From: Paenibacillus sp. FSL R7-0273 | GTDB taxonomy: Bacteria > Bacillota > Bacilli > Paenibacillales > Paenibacillaceae | Direction: 5' to 3' | DNA: 64,000 bases | NCBI RefSeq assembly: GCF_000758625.1 | Contig: NZ_CP009283.1 | Location: forward strand, 2,491,501-2,555,500 | The notes under the pieces: model-generated | Database searches by the model: none | What the model saw: only the letters and a program-made list of their open reading frames with translations | What the model was told of the DNA's origin: nothing | Part shown: one piece after another, positions 8,079 to 18,058 of the stretch | Position numbering within the stretch: the stretch's first letter is position 1 | Layout of the letters: the number at the start of each line of letters is the position of its first letter | Translations under genes and position numbers: made by a program

Positions 8079-9653
8079 TCACTTCATACTAATTGCAATC
8101 TCCTCCTGCAGCGGCAGCCAGCTGACAGTAGCCCCGAGTTGCTCGCTGATAAAGCGCAGCGGAAGATAGATTGTACCGTTCACAATGAACGGCGGTGTGG
8201 CCAGGGTTACGCTTTTACCATTGACCGTTGTCTCTCCGCTCACGGTATTAATGGAGATGGAAAGGGCCGGTTTGCTGGCGGCGGTGCGGGTAATGGTTAC
8301 TATTTTGTCCACCTTGGATGTTGTGCCGCCGTTACTGGTTGGAGTGGTTGTATGATTCTCCTTATAGGCGACGATAGCTCCCAGCTTATCGAACAGCGAG
8401 CGCAAAGGGACAAAGTTCTGGCCGCTGCGGGTAATCACACCGTTGGTCAGATAAACCGGTTCCCCGTTCAGGGTAACGGCTATCGGCTTCTGCATCGGCA
8501 CCGGCTGATCAAAGCTAAAGTCATAGTTGGCGTAGCCGAGCTGCGCGTTTTTGTTGACGCCCCAGCCCCAGAGGGTGCCATCACTTTTTTGCATAATGAT
8601 GTGGCGTCCGCCGCCCTCAATGGAGGTAATATTGGAGGCCAGCAATGTGAACACTGCATCTGCAGAAATTGTTTCTTCGCCGATAGAGGCCGTATATACC
8701 TTGCCGTCAGATGTTAGAGCTACGATAGAACGTTCCATAATATAAGCATCCGTTACATTATTGATTCCGCTAAAACGCAGCGGTACCGCCTGCTCATGAA
8801 AGGTCGTACCGTCGGAGCTGCCGGTAATGGTCATGCCCCGGAACCAGAGGCTGGCGCTGTCGTCGATAGCAAGCGTGCTGCGCCCGTTGTCACGAAGGAT
8901 ACGGATATCCTTAAGTCCGGTAACAGGCACGGGATTCATTACATCGCTGCCGGCAACCGGATTATAGATTGATTCGATGGGCCAGGTCCAGAGTGTACCG
9001 TCTCCGGCAAGCGCAAAGTTTCTCTCCAGCTGTATGATGCCGCTCAGCTTTTGGACGGGCTGGAAGGAGGCCAGCTGATCTGTAGAGGTCCAGACCGTCC
9101 CGTCCTGCTTCAGGAACAGGTATCTGTTCCAGTACCCCTGGTTGTTATCCTCAGAATAGCCTCCGGCGGCAGTTACTTTATCTATCCCGGCTACAGGGGA
9201 GAAGGTAACCCTTCTGGCATCATCGTCAGGTAAAGCCCCCTGGTAGACAGCACCCGCCCCGCTTACAGCCAGGTATGTACCCTGCACCAGTGCAAGGTCC
9301 GTCAGACCGGCCATTTCCGGCATTTGTTCTGTCTCCATTGCTAAGGTCCTGGTATTGGTCTGCCACTGCCAGACGGAGAGATCCTGCTTAACCGCTAGTC
9401 CGCCTCCGGCTAGACTAAAGGAAGCTTTAATCTCGGATAGTCCCGGTACCTTCGTTGGCACGGAATGGCTGTCGCCCCAGACCCAGAGGGAACCGTCATT
9501 TTTGATCAGGTGTGTTGGCCCGTAGGCGGTGATACTGGAAACTGCGGCTACAGTATCAGCAGCCTCCGCCGTTCCAGCGTTGCCGATTGCAGGAATACCG
9601 GTTGCTGCGGCTAAGCTTAGCGCCAGGCTGAGCAGTTTGGTCCATTTTTTCAT
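8079..9653 (-). CDS. Secreted RCC1-like repeat protein with C-terminal stalk (copper amine oxidase N-terminal-like) domain
   Basis: A 524-residue exported protein. A signal peptide is visible (MKKWTKLLSLALSLAAATG, cleavage probably after AEA near residue 32). Residues about 45-390 hold at least six RCC1/propeller-like blades marked by short motifs such as NDGSLWVWGD, QDGTVW, GDGTLWTW and SDGTLWGWG. The C-terminus (about 395-524) is a split stalk domain with paired segments FVPLRSLFDKLGA and YLPLRFISEQLGA. Such proteins are common on Paenibacillus surfaces; their biochemical role is unknown. The frame runs upstream to 9827, but ATG 9653 is chosen because AAAAGGGG precedes it by about 8 nt and the signal peptide starts there. 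It is transcribed divergently from dgk. Confidence 0.85.
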   Translation of the reverse strand: MKKWTKLLSLALSLAAATGIPAIGNAGTAEAADTVAAVSSITAYGPTHLIKNDGSLWVWGDSHSVPTKVPGLSEIKASFSLAGGGLAVKQDLSVWQWQTNTRTLAMETEQMPEMAGLTDLALVQGTYLAVSGAGAVYQGALPDDDARRVTFSPVAGIDKVTAAGGYSEDNNQGYWNRYLFLKQDGTVWTSTDQLASFQPVQKLSGIIQLERNFALAGDGTLWTWPIESIYNPVAGSDVMNPVPVTGLKDIRILRDNGRSTLAIDDSASLWFRGMTITGSSDGTTFHEQAVPLRFSGINNVTDAYIMERSIVALTSDGKVYTASIGEETISADAVFTLLASNITSIEGGGRHIIMQKSDGTLWGWGVNKNAQLGYANYDFSFDQPVPMQKPIAVTLNGEPVYLTNGVITRSGQNFVPLRSLFDKLGAIVAYKENHTTTPTSNGGTTSKVDKIVTITRTAASKPALSISINTVSGETTVNGKSVTLATPPFIVNGTIYLPLRFISEQLGATVSWLPLQEEIAISMK

Positions 9654-9814
9654 ATAAAAACCCCTTTTACTGAAATCCATTAACTTACAATTAGACGCTC
9701 CATCCCTATAAAAAGTTTCTGAAGAAAAATGTCGCTCATTGTCGGCTGACCTGTGATACAATATCCTAGTCTGTTTTTTAGTTTTGTCCGTATCTGAGGA
9801 GGAAATCAGCGTTA

Positions 9815-10438
9815 ATGAAACATGCACCTTTTATTGCAGTAGAGGGCCCAATCGGGGCTGGTAAGACGACACTGACTACGATGCTGGCCGAAGAGCTGGG
9901 GCTTCCGGTCGTCAAGGAAATTGTGGAGGAGAACCCGTTTCTGGACAAATTTTATCAGAATATGGACGACTGGAGCTTCCAGCTGGAAATGTTCTTTCTC
10001 TGCAACCGTTACAAGCAGCTTGAAGACACCGTGACCGAGTACATAGAGAAAGGAAAACCGGTCATTTCGGATTATCATATTTATAAAAATCTGATTTTTA
10101 GCGAACGGACACTCAAAGGCACGAAGCGGGACAAATACCGTGAGATTTACCACGTGCTCACCGATGATCTGCCGAAGCCGGATATTATTCTGTATATTAG
10201 AGCGGATCTGGATACCCTGCTGAAGAGAATTGCGAAGCGTGCCCGGGCGTTTGAGGAGGAAATCTCCAAAGCCTATCTGCAGCAGCTGATCGAAGACTAT
10301 GACGATGCGATGGCCCAGCTGGCCGTCCGTGAGCCCTCGACCGTAATCGTGACCATTGACGGGAATAAGGTCGATTTTGTAGAAAATCAGGAAGACTACC
10401 GTGCAATCGCCGCACAATTAAAGGAGCTTATGAAATGA
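9815..10438 (+). CDS. dgk: Deoxyguanosine kinase
   Basis: A 207-residue deoxyribonucleoside kinase, the same length as B. subtilis Dgk. It phosphorylates deoxyguanosine to dGMP for nucleotide salvage in the cytosol. It shows a P-loop (GPIGAGKTT, residues 11-19), the acidic substrate-binding segment EIVEENPFLDKFY and a lid with RAKRARAFEEE-type arginines near the C-terminus. GAGGAGG precedes the ATG. The gene overlaps dck by 4 nt (ATGA, 10435-10438), as in Bacillus where the two kinases are paired. Confidence 0.93.
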   Translation: MKHAPFIAVEGPIGAGKTTLTTMLAEELGLPVVKEIVEENPFLDKFYQNMDDWSFQLEMFFLCNRYKQLEDTVTEYIEKGKPVISDYHIYKNLIFSERTLKGTKRDKYREIYHVLTDDLPKPDIILYIRADLDTLLKRIAKRARAFEEEISKAYLQQLIEDYDDAMAQLAVREPSTVIVTIDGNKVDFVENQEDYRAIAAQLKELMK

Positions 10439-11088
10439 ACACATATAACATCCCGGACAACGCCATTATTACAGTAGCCGGAACGGTGGGCGTCGGGAAA
10501 TCGACTCTGACCGGAGCGCTGGCGCAGCGCCTGAACTTCCAGACCTCGCTCGAACAGGTGGACCACAATCCTTACCTGGAAAAGTTCTATCATGATTTTG
10601 AAAGATGGAGCTTCCATCTGCAGATCTATTTCCTCGCGGAGCGGTTCAAAGAGCAGAAGAAGATGTTCGAGCTGGGCGGCGGGTTTGTGCAGGACCGTTC
10701 GATCTATGAGGACACCGGGATTTTTGCCAAAATGCATGCCGATCAAGGGACCATGTCCAAGACCGACTACGACACGTATACCAGCCTGTATGAGGCTATG
10801 GTGATGACGCCGTATTTTCCGCATCCTGACGTGCTCATCTACATCGAAGGCAGCCTGCCGTCGATCCTTACCCGGATCAATGAACGCGGCCGCGAGATGG
10901 AAATCCAGACCGATGTCTCCTACTGGGAGCATATGCACGGACGTTATTCCCAGTGGATCAACGAATTCAGCGCCTGCCCGGTGCTGCGCCTGAACATCGA
11001 CGACTATGATGTCAATGACCCGGCTTCGATGTCTGCCATCCTGGAGCAGGTGGGCAAGGCGATCAACCGGAGTGCGGTGACGAAGTGA
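10435..11088 (+). CDS. dck: Deoxyadenosine/deoxycytidine kinase
   Basis: A 217-residue kinase with the size and order of B. subtilis Dck. It phosphorylates deoxyadenosine and deoxycytidine in the salvage pathway. Visible motifs are the P-loop GTVGVGKST (residues 16-24), the segment EQVDHNPYLEKFY, and QDRSIYEDTGIF, which carries the DRS motif of the family. Its start overlaps the end of dgk, indicating translational coupling. The terminator at 11114-11140 closes the operon. Confidence 0.93.
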   Translation: MNTYNIPDNAIITVAGTVGVGKSTLTGALAQRLNFQTSLEQVDHNPYLEKFYHDFERWSFHLQIYFLAERFKEQKKMFELGGGFVQDRSIYEDTGIFAKMHADQGTMSKTDYDTYTSLYEAMVMTPYFPHPDVLIYIEGSLPSILTRINERGREMEIQTDVSYWEHMHGRYSQWINEFSACPVLRLNIDDYDVNDPASMSAILEQVGKAINRSAVTK

Positions 11089-11113
11089 TATTTTATATAT
11101 AGAAGATAGCAGG

Positions 11114-11140
11114 AGCCAGCCGGTGCGGTTGGCTTTTTTT
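11114..11140 (+). terminator. Terminator of dgk-dck
   Basis: AGCCAGCC pairs with GGTTGGCT around a short GGTGC loop and is followed by seven T. Confidence 0.88.
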
Positions 11141-11255
11141 GCGGGGAGAGAAGAATGAAGGGATTTCAGAGATTGTTCAGAGGCCTGTGGTAGATTTAAT
11201 GCATCGTCGTAAAGGTGCCCGGGTGAGGTAGCTGGAATAGGGAGATGAAGATTAC

Positions 11256-11921
11256 TTGGAAATATACAGACAGATCAAAATGGGAAAATCGAGTATGCCG
11301 ACATGGTTTAAAGTTGTGGTAGTATCAATACTAATTCTGAGTGTTTCCTCTCTTATATGGTTTATAGCTGGTTCAACTGCATATTTCCAACGGGGAATGG
11401 ATATTGTCGGGACCGCTTATTTAATTCTGATAGCTGTTCCTTTGCTAGGGCTGGTTTTAGGCTTTACACAAATCTTACTTGAAGGATGGACTCCGGCAAC
11501 TAGTGTTCACCACTTTGGCGTATTCGTAGGGATATTACTATCAATAGTACTTTGTGTCATCTTAATACATAGTGTCGCCTCCAATGGCTGGACAGAAAAA
11601 AAGATAGAAAGTGATTCATTAAAGATAACTGCAGATGGCAAATATGAATACAGAATTGAATTAATTAATCTATTTCAAAGCAATAGTAATGCGAGGCTTT
11701 ATTTAAAGGAGGTTGAATCTGAAGAGGAAAAATATATCCCTATCAATATTCAGACACGTGAAATTAATAGTCTTATAGTGGGAAAAGTGAATAATTGGGT
11801 GATTCTTGAACCGGCTAAAAACTCATCTCGTTACTTTCTGTCCACAACAGAGAAACTCCGATTACCACAAGAGCAGTTTGAAATAGACGTTGAGAAGGGA
11901 AGCTCCAGGAAATTAGAATGA
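11256..11921 (+). CDS. Hypothetical membrane protein, AT-rich
   Basis: A 221-residue protein of unknown function. Three membrane helices are visible at about 18-40, 48-70 and 86-108. A charged soluble C-terminal half (about 112-221) follows, with beta-strand-like alternation (KYEYRIELINLFQ, ARLYLKEVESEEEKYIPI). Its codons end in A/T far more often than those of its neighbours, which suggests recent acquisition (inference). The start is given as TTG 11256, with GGGAG about 11 nt upstream. ATG 11280 (MGKSSMP) is an alternative that keeps all helices. It stands alone between two terminators. Confidence 0.6.
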   Translation: MEIYRQIKMGKSSMPTWFKVVVVSILILSVSSLIWFIAGSTAYFQRGMDIVGTAYLILIAVPLLGLVLGFTQILLEGWTPATSVHHFGVFVGILLSIVLCVILIHSVASNGWTEKKIESDSLKITADGKYEYRIELINLFQSNSNARLYLKEVESEEEKYIPINIQTREINSLIVGKVNNWVILEPAKNSSRYFLSTTEKLRLPQEQFEIDVEKGSSRKLE

Positions 11922-11942
11922 ATAACATTTAAAACGTATAGT

Positions 11943-11978
11943 GCCACATGTGAGTGATCAACTCCATGTGGCTTTTTT
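11943..11978 (+). terminator. Terminator of the AT-rich membrane gene
   Basis: GCCACATG (11943-11950) pairs with CATGTGGC (11965-11972) and is followed by a T-run. Confidence 0.9.
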
Positions 11979-12354
11979 CCTTTTCACTAATGAAAATCAT
12001 TCATGCGGACAGATAAAAGGTGGCTCTAAATCTAAGAAAACGACGTTTGTTTTGAGACAAAAAGTCGAATAAAAAAATTTATTTTTAGAAAAATCACATA
12101 TTCATGCAAATTACCCCCTTTTTACCCCTCTGAAACAGAATTTTGTCGAGATTTGTTAAGAGTTTGTTTAGAGCGTCCTGATAGAATGGACTTCAGATAT
12201 GAAAAAATAGGTATTAAGAAGCTAATTATTCTTGTCCGTCGTAAGGGAGCCGAAAGGAGAGAGCGTGCAGCTATAAGGTAAAAAAGACTAAACACCAACA
12301 ATTCTTGTAGGACGGCGGACGGAGAATGATGAAACAATAAGGGGGAGCATCGAA
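11979..12354. other. Upstream region of the giant surface-protein operon
   Basis: About 375 AT-rich bases. A possible -10 is TAGAAT (12182-12187), but no -35 sits at a proper distance, so the promoter is unassigned. CCGTCGT (about 12236-12242) can pair with ACGGCGG (about 12312-12318), which would enclose about 70 nt of leader. No known riboswitch consensus was recognised. AAGGGGGAG (12339-12347) is the ribosome site of the next gene. Confidence 0.4.
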
Positions 12355-15300
12355 TTGCTGATGAGCAGGAAAGCAAAGAAATACACCGCGTTAAGTCTGA
12401 CTATTATTATGCTGCTGTCTTTGATACCCGATGTGTGGACAGGGCGGGTGCAGGCTGCGGCGAAGGACATCGAAGTGGTCTTTAAAAGCGGGGCGCGTAT
12501 AGGAAATCTGTCCTACTCTGCTACCAATACATTTATTAACTTCTATAACAATCAGGTAGAAGGGTTTAGACAGACCGAGACGGATAAGGATGCCCAATAT
12601 GATTGGTCCCGCGGAGATATTTTTGCAGGGGTTAACGATAATGAAGCGACAGTACAATTTGAAGTCCGCGTAGCGGATAATCCTATTTTGCGGGAAATGG
12701 CCAAGAGCGGACATGCCGAAATGAAGACCGGCTTCGCGGTTCTGAGACGTCACTCCGGATTTTTATGGACACGTCATTCTGCTATTAAAATCAGCATCGA
12801 TGGAAGAGAGCTTATTAATGAAAGAACCGGGGGCAGCCAGGTTTACAACAAATCTGCAACTGCTGTTATTACTCCAAACTCCGTAATCAATGTGTGGGTC
12901 TACGGTGAAGGGGATGATGATGGCGAGGCGGCAGGTGTACGCGGCTTCTACCTCAATTTTGAGGACATGCAGCGTCCGGTACTGAACAACTACACCTTCA
13001 CCGGCAACGGTGCAACCCGTGAGAATACAACAATCAATCAAACTGAGCTGTATGTGAAAAAGAGCGAAAATGTAACAGTCGCCTATAATTTCACAGAGCC
13101 GGTCAAGCCTACAACGCTGGTAGCCAGCAACTCTGAGTTTTTCCTCCGGCATCCGTTGTTTATGAACCCGGCGGGTACGGGTCTTCCCGGTGCGGGACAG
13201 ATGCAGTATCTGGAGAACATCACTTACAGCTCCTCTAATCTGAGTACGCTGAATAATTCGATCGCCTTCTCCTACAGCCCGAATGAATACTCCCAGAGCG
13301 GAAATCTTCCGGTGGAGCCGAAGATTGCAGGGACAACCCCGAACAATCCTCCGATGGAGCAGACGATGCAGGAGAAATTCACGGCAGCCGGACTTGCCGA
13401 TGCGGCGGGTAACATGGCAACGATCAGCTTCCCGAATGCCGGCAGCTCAGCGAGCTTGCCGAATGTACAGGGCAAGACAGTTGACCCGTTCAACTACAAA
13501 AGCGGCGGCTACCGGGTCATTGTCGATGCGGTAAGACCGAAGTATACCAAGGTCGGAAACGGCATCCAGCCGGAGATTCTGACCGGGGTAACGCTTAACG
13601 AAGGCGACATTATTGACTTTACGGTACAAATGACCGAAGAGGCTGTTGTTAAAAAAGGCTGGATTACCGCCCAGACCTTCCTGCGCTTCAATAACGGCAT
13701 GAAGGCTTACTACACAGGCGGCTCCAATACTAAGAACTGGACGTTCCGGATGACCGTTCCTGGCGGTACTGCTGTTGAAGCGCCGCTGCTCAAGGTCATT
13801 GCGCTTTCGCATGATGCGAAGGGCGATAACACGGACATCAACGTCATTCAGGACTATGCAGGTAACCTGCTGTTCCAGCCGGCCAACTATGACGGCGAGC
13901 ATGTGGACGGCGATACGTCGCTGGTCAATTCCAAGATCGACTGGGCGAATCTGTCCATCGACAATACGCTGCCGATCATCGGCTACCGTTATGAAACCGG
14001 CGGAGGCAGCAATACGACTTATCAGAAAAAAGGCAAGGTTACGATTGATGCCAATGATCCGGCAGTAAAGGTTCCTGCCCTTGATCCGATTGCAGCAGAC
14101 CGCGGCCTTGACAGACCAAGCCGGGGGATTTACCGCCCGTCAAATATGACCGGCTCGGCTTCGCCGTCGGTTGGTCTGGTGTACTACCTGTGGAGCCAGA
14201 ATCCGGCAGATCCATTCGCATCTGTAGCGGATGATAACTATGCAGCGCTCAAACGGTACGCACTGTCTGCGAAGCAGCCTTCAGAGGAGCTGTATCCGGA
14301 CGAGTTCCAGGATATCAAGCTCCAGGTTGCCAATAACAAGACGAACCTGCTGACACCTCCGGCAGAAGCCTTTACCTCTGAGAACAGCGGAGAGTGGTAT
14401 CTGCACACATGGACTGCAGACATGACCTGGGATTCAGCGCGTGAGCTGAAGCAGTACGAGCTGAAGCAGCAATATGTCAGAGAGCATGATGAGCAGTACA
14501 AGGCCTGGCTTGCAGAGGCTCCAGGCACTGAAGATGAAAAAATTCTGTATGCCGACAATAAGGCATTGGTTGCTGTTGGGCAATACGGCGACACAAATGT
14601 ATGGAAGCTGGACTATTTCATGAAGGCTGATTCCAACTGGACTCATAATGTCGGAATCCTGAAGCTGGATAATCAGGTTCCTGTTATTGCCAACGGAACT
14701 CCGAGCAACGACAACTCGAATAGCGTTGAGATTACAGCCCTTGTATCTGATCCGCACAGCGGAATCGATACCGTGAAGTACCAGTGGGTTAAAGACGGCA
14801 ATCAGCCGGCGGATGTGGACTGGAAGCCGGCCAACTACAACGGCACAACAGTAACCCAATCCACTTACGAGGATGTTTTTGAAGACGGAAGCTACTGGCT
14901 CTACCTCAAGGCGGCTGACAAAGCCGGTAATGAGATTACAGATGTAGCTTACAGCAATACGATCACTGTTAATTCACAGGACAGCATGCCGGCAGCTTTC
15001 TTGCCGGAAGCAAACGCAAATTATGTGCAAAGCCACGATGTTATGTTCAGCATAGGTGGCATCACACCGGACTTCGTCGGATATGCGATTACAGGCAGCT
15101 CCAATCATCCGGTTAGCGAAGGTGAATTCACCGCACTTGATCCGGTGGAAATCATCCAGAAAAAATTGCTTCCTGAAGGCTCGCCATCACCGTCTCCATC
15201 CACTCAAGGAGGCAGCGGCGGAGCGGAAGCAACGCCAGCACCAGCACCAACACCATCTCCAGCGGAAAACGGTGGCGGAAGCGGGCCGGAAGTAACTCCG

Positions 15301-18030
15301 GAACCAACACCTGCAGCAGATCCGGCTCTGGAGCCGGTAGTAGGCGCAGCGGCCGGACCAGCGGCAATGATGAAGCTGCTGTCCGTTGGTCTGCTGAATA
15401 CAGGCAGCTTTAAGCAAGTAGCTGTCAATGCACTGGAAGCAACACCTGAGGCTGAAGCTTCAGCTACACCGGCAGCAGCTGCCGTGCCAACTGTGGCACC
15501 AACTGCCGCAGCAGCTGCGGAAGCGGAAAGCGGAGCTCAAGCTTCTGCCGCACCATCAGCTGATGCCCAGCTGGAAGAGGCTGCAGATCAGGCGGCTATG
15601 CTGCTGGCAGCAGAAGAGCCTGAGAAGCTCACCTATCTGATTCCAGCGGACAGCACCAAGAACGGTGTACAGTATGTGCACTTAATCGTGAAACAAGGCG
15701 ACAAGGCGTATTACTACTCCAAAGCCTACTATTTTGATAACGAGCCGTCCTCTGTAACGTACAGCAAAAACGGCGTGAATTATCCGCTGCCTAAACAGAC
15801 ACTGAACGTTACTGTTTCAGAGCTGTACAGCAAGACAGGCGCGAAGACGAAATATCAATGGGTCAAAGCGGATGCGGCTGCACCTGAGGCAGTCTCCCAG
15901 GGATGGACAGACCTCCCGTTTGGCGGAGCCGTTGATATTACGGGCAAGGATTTGAAGCCGGGTGAAGTAGTGGACTACATCCTGTATGTATGGTCCGTTG
16001 ACGGAGCAGGCAACAGTGTCATTTCCCGCACTCCAGAAAGCTTCAAGGTTTCAGCAAGCGGAGATAAAGAAGCGCCTCCGGCGGCTGCCGAATCGGCCCT
16101 CCTGTATCTGTCGGGTGATGAAGAAGACGGCTATACCGCCATTGTGAAGCTGAGCCTCGAAACAGAGGACAAAGCAGGCTATGAATACTCCATTTCGCCG
16201 GATAACGGTGCAAGCTGGGTAAACTGGAAGCCTTACACGAACTTTGTATCGGTAAAGGTTCCGACAAGCAATCCTGCATTCCTGGAAGTCATGGTCAAGT
16301 ACAGAACGCCGGGCGGCAAGATCAGCGACGCTGCCAAGCTGGAGATTCCGGCCCAGATGCCGGATGAGGCTCCGGTGTATGCGCTGGCCGGCATGAATAC
16401 AACAAGTCCGGTAAATGCCACTGTTGGTGCCAACATTGAAGTGGCGGTTCCGGCAGGCGTGAAGGTTATTGTCGGCAAGGTGAATCCGACCGTACCGGTA
16501 CGCACCGGCAATACCTTTAATGTTAAAGAGAACGGCTTCTACAGCTTTGATCTGATTGACCTTAATGATGCCGAGCGTACCGACACCCTGTACATCGTTG
16601 TTAAGAATGTGGATGGGACGGCACCAATGGCTACCGTTGAATATCCGTTCACGGCACTGACTAACAGCAATGTTACAGCCACACTGGTTGACTCTTCTGA
16701 GCCGATTATTATTACGAACAACAACGGCAAGAGCTCTTATACCTTTACCGAGAACGGCTCGTTTACCTTTGAATTCAAGGATGCCGCAGGCAATACCGGC
16801 ACAGCGGTAGCTACAGTTAACAATATTGATAAGGAAGCACCTAAGGTGAAGATTGTCCGCTCCTACCAATACGGAGCTGATGGCAGTAAGGTATTCGGCA
16901 CGATTTTGGACGGCAATGGCAATGTGGTTCTCTCCTCCGGAGTGACGCTGGAAGTGCAAAAAGCGGACAATTCGGCGAAGCAGATTTTTATCACCAGCCA
17001 GAACCAGACTATCTCAATGAAAGAGAACGGTGTAGCTTCCTTTACAGTAGCTGACCAGTTCGGTAATACAACAGTTGTTAAAGAAACAGTAACCAATATC
17101 CTGAACACTGCGCCGGATGCGGATAAAGTCACTTATACGTTCGTGGATGCCGCAGGAAAAGCAGTACCAGACAGCAAGATCGTTAAGATTGGCGGACAGG
17201 AGTACGCACAGGGTAAGGTCAAAGTGACGGTATCCGGCAAGACGACCGCTCCGAATATGGTGTTCTCGGGTCTCAAGCCGATCCAGTCCGGTGCAAGCTA
17301 CACGAACAAAATCAGTGCAGCTGACGGAACCTTCACTTACTCAAGAGAATTTGAGAGCGCCGGCTCAACAGTGATGACGATTTCCGATCTGCTCGGCAAT
17401 TCCAGCAAAATTCCGGTGACGGTAAAGGGTCTGGATAATACAGCACCTGAGCTGACATTGAAAAAGAGCGCGGTCGGCATTGCCCAGAACAAGCAGGACT
17501 TTAAATTTGCTGTTGATCTCGGCGGATACACTGTATCCGATAATGTCTCCGCAGCAGCTGATGTGAAGGTAGAGGTTACCGGTCTTGACCTGACCAAGCT
17601 GGGACGCCAGCAGGTTACTTACACAGCAACAGACCAGGTAGGCAACAAAACGACTGCGACACAGGATGTCATTGTAGTCAAAGACGGCGGACTGCTTATT
17701 TTCGGAGACGATACACTGATTTCAGCTTCCTCCGGAGAATCGGCATTGTTCAGCAGCAATACCATTACATTCAAAATTAGCGGCTACAACACTATGAAGG
17801 TAGCTGGCGCTGATAAAGTTAACGAGTGGGGTACATTCGATCTGATGTATCAGTCAGGACTCTACCGCGAAGGGCAAATGAAATCCATCGCTACCAAAAT
17901 CACCTATGATCAGCTGGTAAGCGGCCAGTACAAGGTTACTTTCCCGAAAGCCGGCTGGTACACAATTATCGTGAGAACGCAGGAGCGCGACCGTGAGTAT
18001 GCGACCTTCTTCGTCAGCAGCACGAACTAG
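12355..18030 (+). CDS. Giant secreted multi-Ig protein (1891 residues), function unknown
   Basis: An exported protein with a signal peptide (hydrophobic LSLTIIMLLSLIPDVW, cleavage near VQA, about residue 35). Residues about 36-790 form beta-rich domains of unknown type. Ig/OmpL47-like modules follow near 796-868 and 1145-1230 (both with KYQWVK and a late ADKAGN or VDGAGN turn). Several further Ig-like modules lie from 1380 to about 1785, marked by KDAAGNTG, ADQFGNTT and TDQVGNKT. A flexible linker rich in Pro, Ala, Ser and Thr occupies about 938-1089. No SLH, LPXTG or membrane anchor is seen, so attachment may depend on its operon partners (inference). TTG 12355 lies 7 nt after AAGGGGGAG; ATG 12361 is 13 nt away, so TTG is preferred. 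Confidence 0.75.
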   Translation: MLMSRKAKKYTALSLTIIMLLSLIPDVWTGRVQAAAKDIEVVFKSGARIGNLSYSATNTFINFYNNQVEGFRQTETDKDAQYDWSRGDIFAGVNDNEATVQFEVRVADNPILREMAKSGHAEMKTGFAVLRRHSGFLWTRHSAIKISIDGRELINERTGGSQVYNKSATAVITPNSVINVWVYGEGDDDGEAAGVRGFYLNFEDMQRPVLNNYTFTGNGATRENTTINQTELYVKKSENVTVAYNFTEPVKPTTLVASNSEFFLRHPLFMNPAGTGLPGAGQMQYLENITYSSSNLSTLNNSIAFSYSPNEYSQSGNLPVEPKIAGTTPNNPPMEQTMQEKFTAAGLADAAGNMATISFPNAGSSASLPNVQGKTVDPFNYKSGGYRVIVDAVRPKYTKVGNGIQPEILTGVTLNEGDIIDFTVQMTEEAVVKKGWITAQTFLRFNNGMKAYYTGGSNTKNWTFRMTVPGGTAVEAPLLKVIALSHDAKGDNTDINVIQDYAGNLLFQPANYDGEHVDGDTSLVNSKIDWANLSIDNTLPIIGYRYETGGGSNTTYQKKGKVTIDANDPAVKVPALDPIAADRGLDRPSRGIYRPSNMTGSASPSVGLVYYLWSQNPADPFASVADDNYAALKRYALSAKQPSEELYPDEFQDIKLQVANNKTNLLTPPAEAFTSENSGEWYLHTWTADMTWDSARELKQYELKQQYVREHDEQYKAWLAEAPGTEDEKILYADNKALVAVGQYGDTNVWKLDYFMKADSNWTHNVGILKLDNQVPVIANGTPSNDNSNSVEITALVSDPHSGIDTVKYQWVKDGNQPADVDWKPANYNGTTVTQSTYEDVFEDGSYWLYLKAADKAGNEITDVAYSNTITVNSQDSMPAAFLPEANANYVQSHDVMFSIGGITPDFVGYAITGSSNHPVSEGEFTALDPVEIIQKKLLPEGSPSPSPSTQGGSGGAEATPAPAPTPSPAENGGGSGPEVTPEPTPAADPALEPVVGAAAGPAAMMKLLSVGLLNTGSFKQVAVNALEATPEAEASATPAAAAVPTVAPTAAAAAEAESGAQASAAPSADAQLEEAADQAAMLLAAEEPEKLTYLIPADSTKNGVQYVHLIVKQGDKAYYYSKAYYFDNEPSSVTYSKNGVNYPLPKQTLNVTVSELYSKTGAKTKYQWVKADAAAPEAVSQGWTDLPFGGAVDITGKDLKPGEVVDYILYVWSVDGAGNSVISRTPESFKVSASGDKEAPPAAAESALLYLSGDEEDGYTAIVKLSLETEDKAGYEYSISPDNGASWVNWKPYTNFVSVKVPTSNPAFLEVMVKYRTPGGKISDAAKLEIPAQMPDEAPVYALAGMNTTSPVNATVGANIEVAVPAGVKVIVGKVNPTVPVRTGNTFNVKENGFYSFDLIDLNDAERTDTLYIVVKNVDGTAPMATVEYPFTALTNSNVTATLVDSSEPIIITNNNGKSSYTFTENGSFTFEFKDAAGNTGTAVATVNNIDKEAPKVKIVRSYQYGADGSKVFGTILDGNGNVVLSSGVTLEVQKADNSAKQIFITSQNQTISMKENGVASFTVADQFGNTTVVKETVTNILNTAPDADKVTYTFVDAAGKAVPDSKIVKIGGQEYAQGKVKVTVSGKTTAPNMVFSGLKPIQSGASYTNKISAADGTFTYSREFESAGSTVMTISDLLGNSSKIPVTVKGLDNTAPELTLKKSAVGIAQNKQDFKFAVDLGGYTVSDNVSAAADVKVEVTGLDLTKLGRQQVTYTATDQVGNKTTATQDVIVVKDGGLLIFGDDTLISASSGESALFSSNTITFKISGYNTMKVAGADKVNEWGTFDLMYQSGLYREGQMKSIATKITYDQLVSGQYKVTFPKAGWYTIIVRTQERDREYATFFVSSTN

Positions 18031-18058
18031 AAAAGAACTATGAACAGGGGGACTATAG

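Noticed and set aside
9739..9767. Promoter of dgk (TTGTCG and TACAAT/TATCCT)
   Set aside because: TACAAT is only 12 bp from TTGTCG, and TATCCT at 17 bp is a weak -10, so no firm call was made.
12190..12354. Riboswitch in the leader of the giant operon
   Set aside because: Some complementarity exists, but no known c-di-GMP or c-di-AMP motif could be recognised.
15152..15428. Several reverse open frames over the Pro/Ala linker
   Set aside because: They are shadows of the GC-rich linker codons of the 1891-residue gene.
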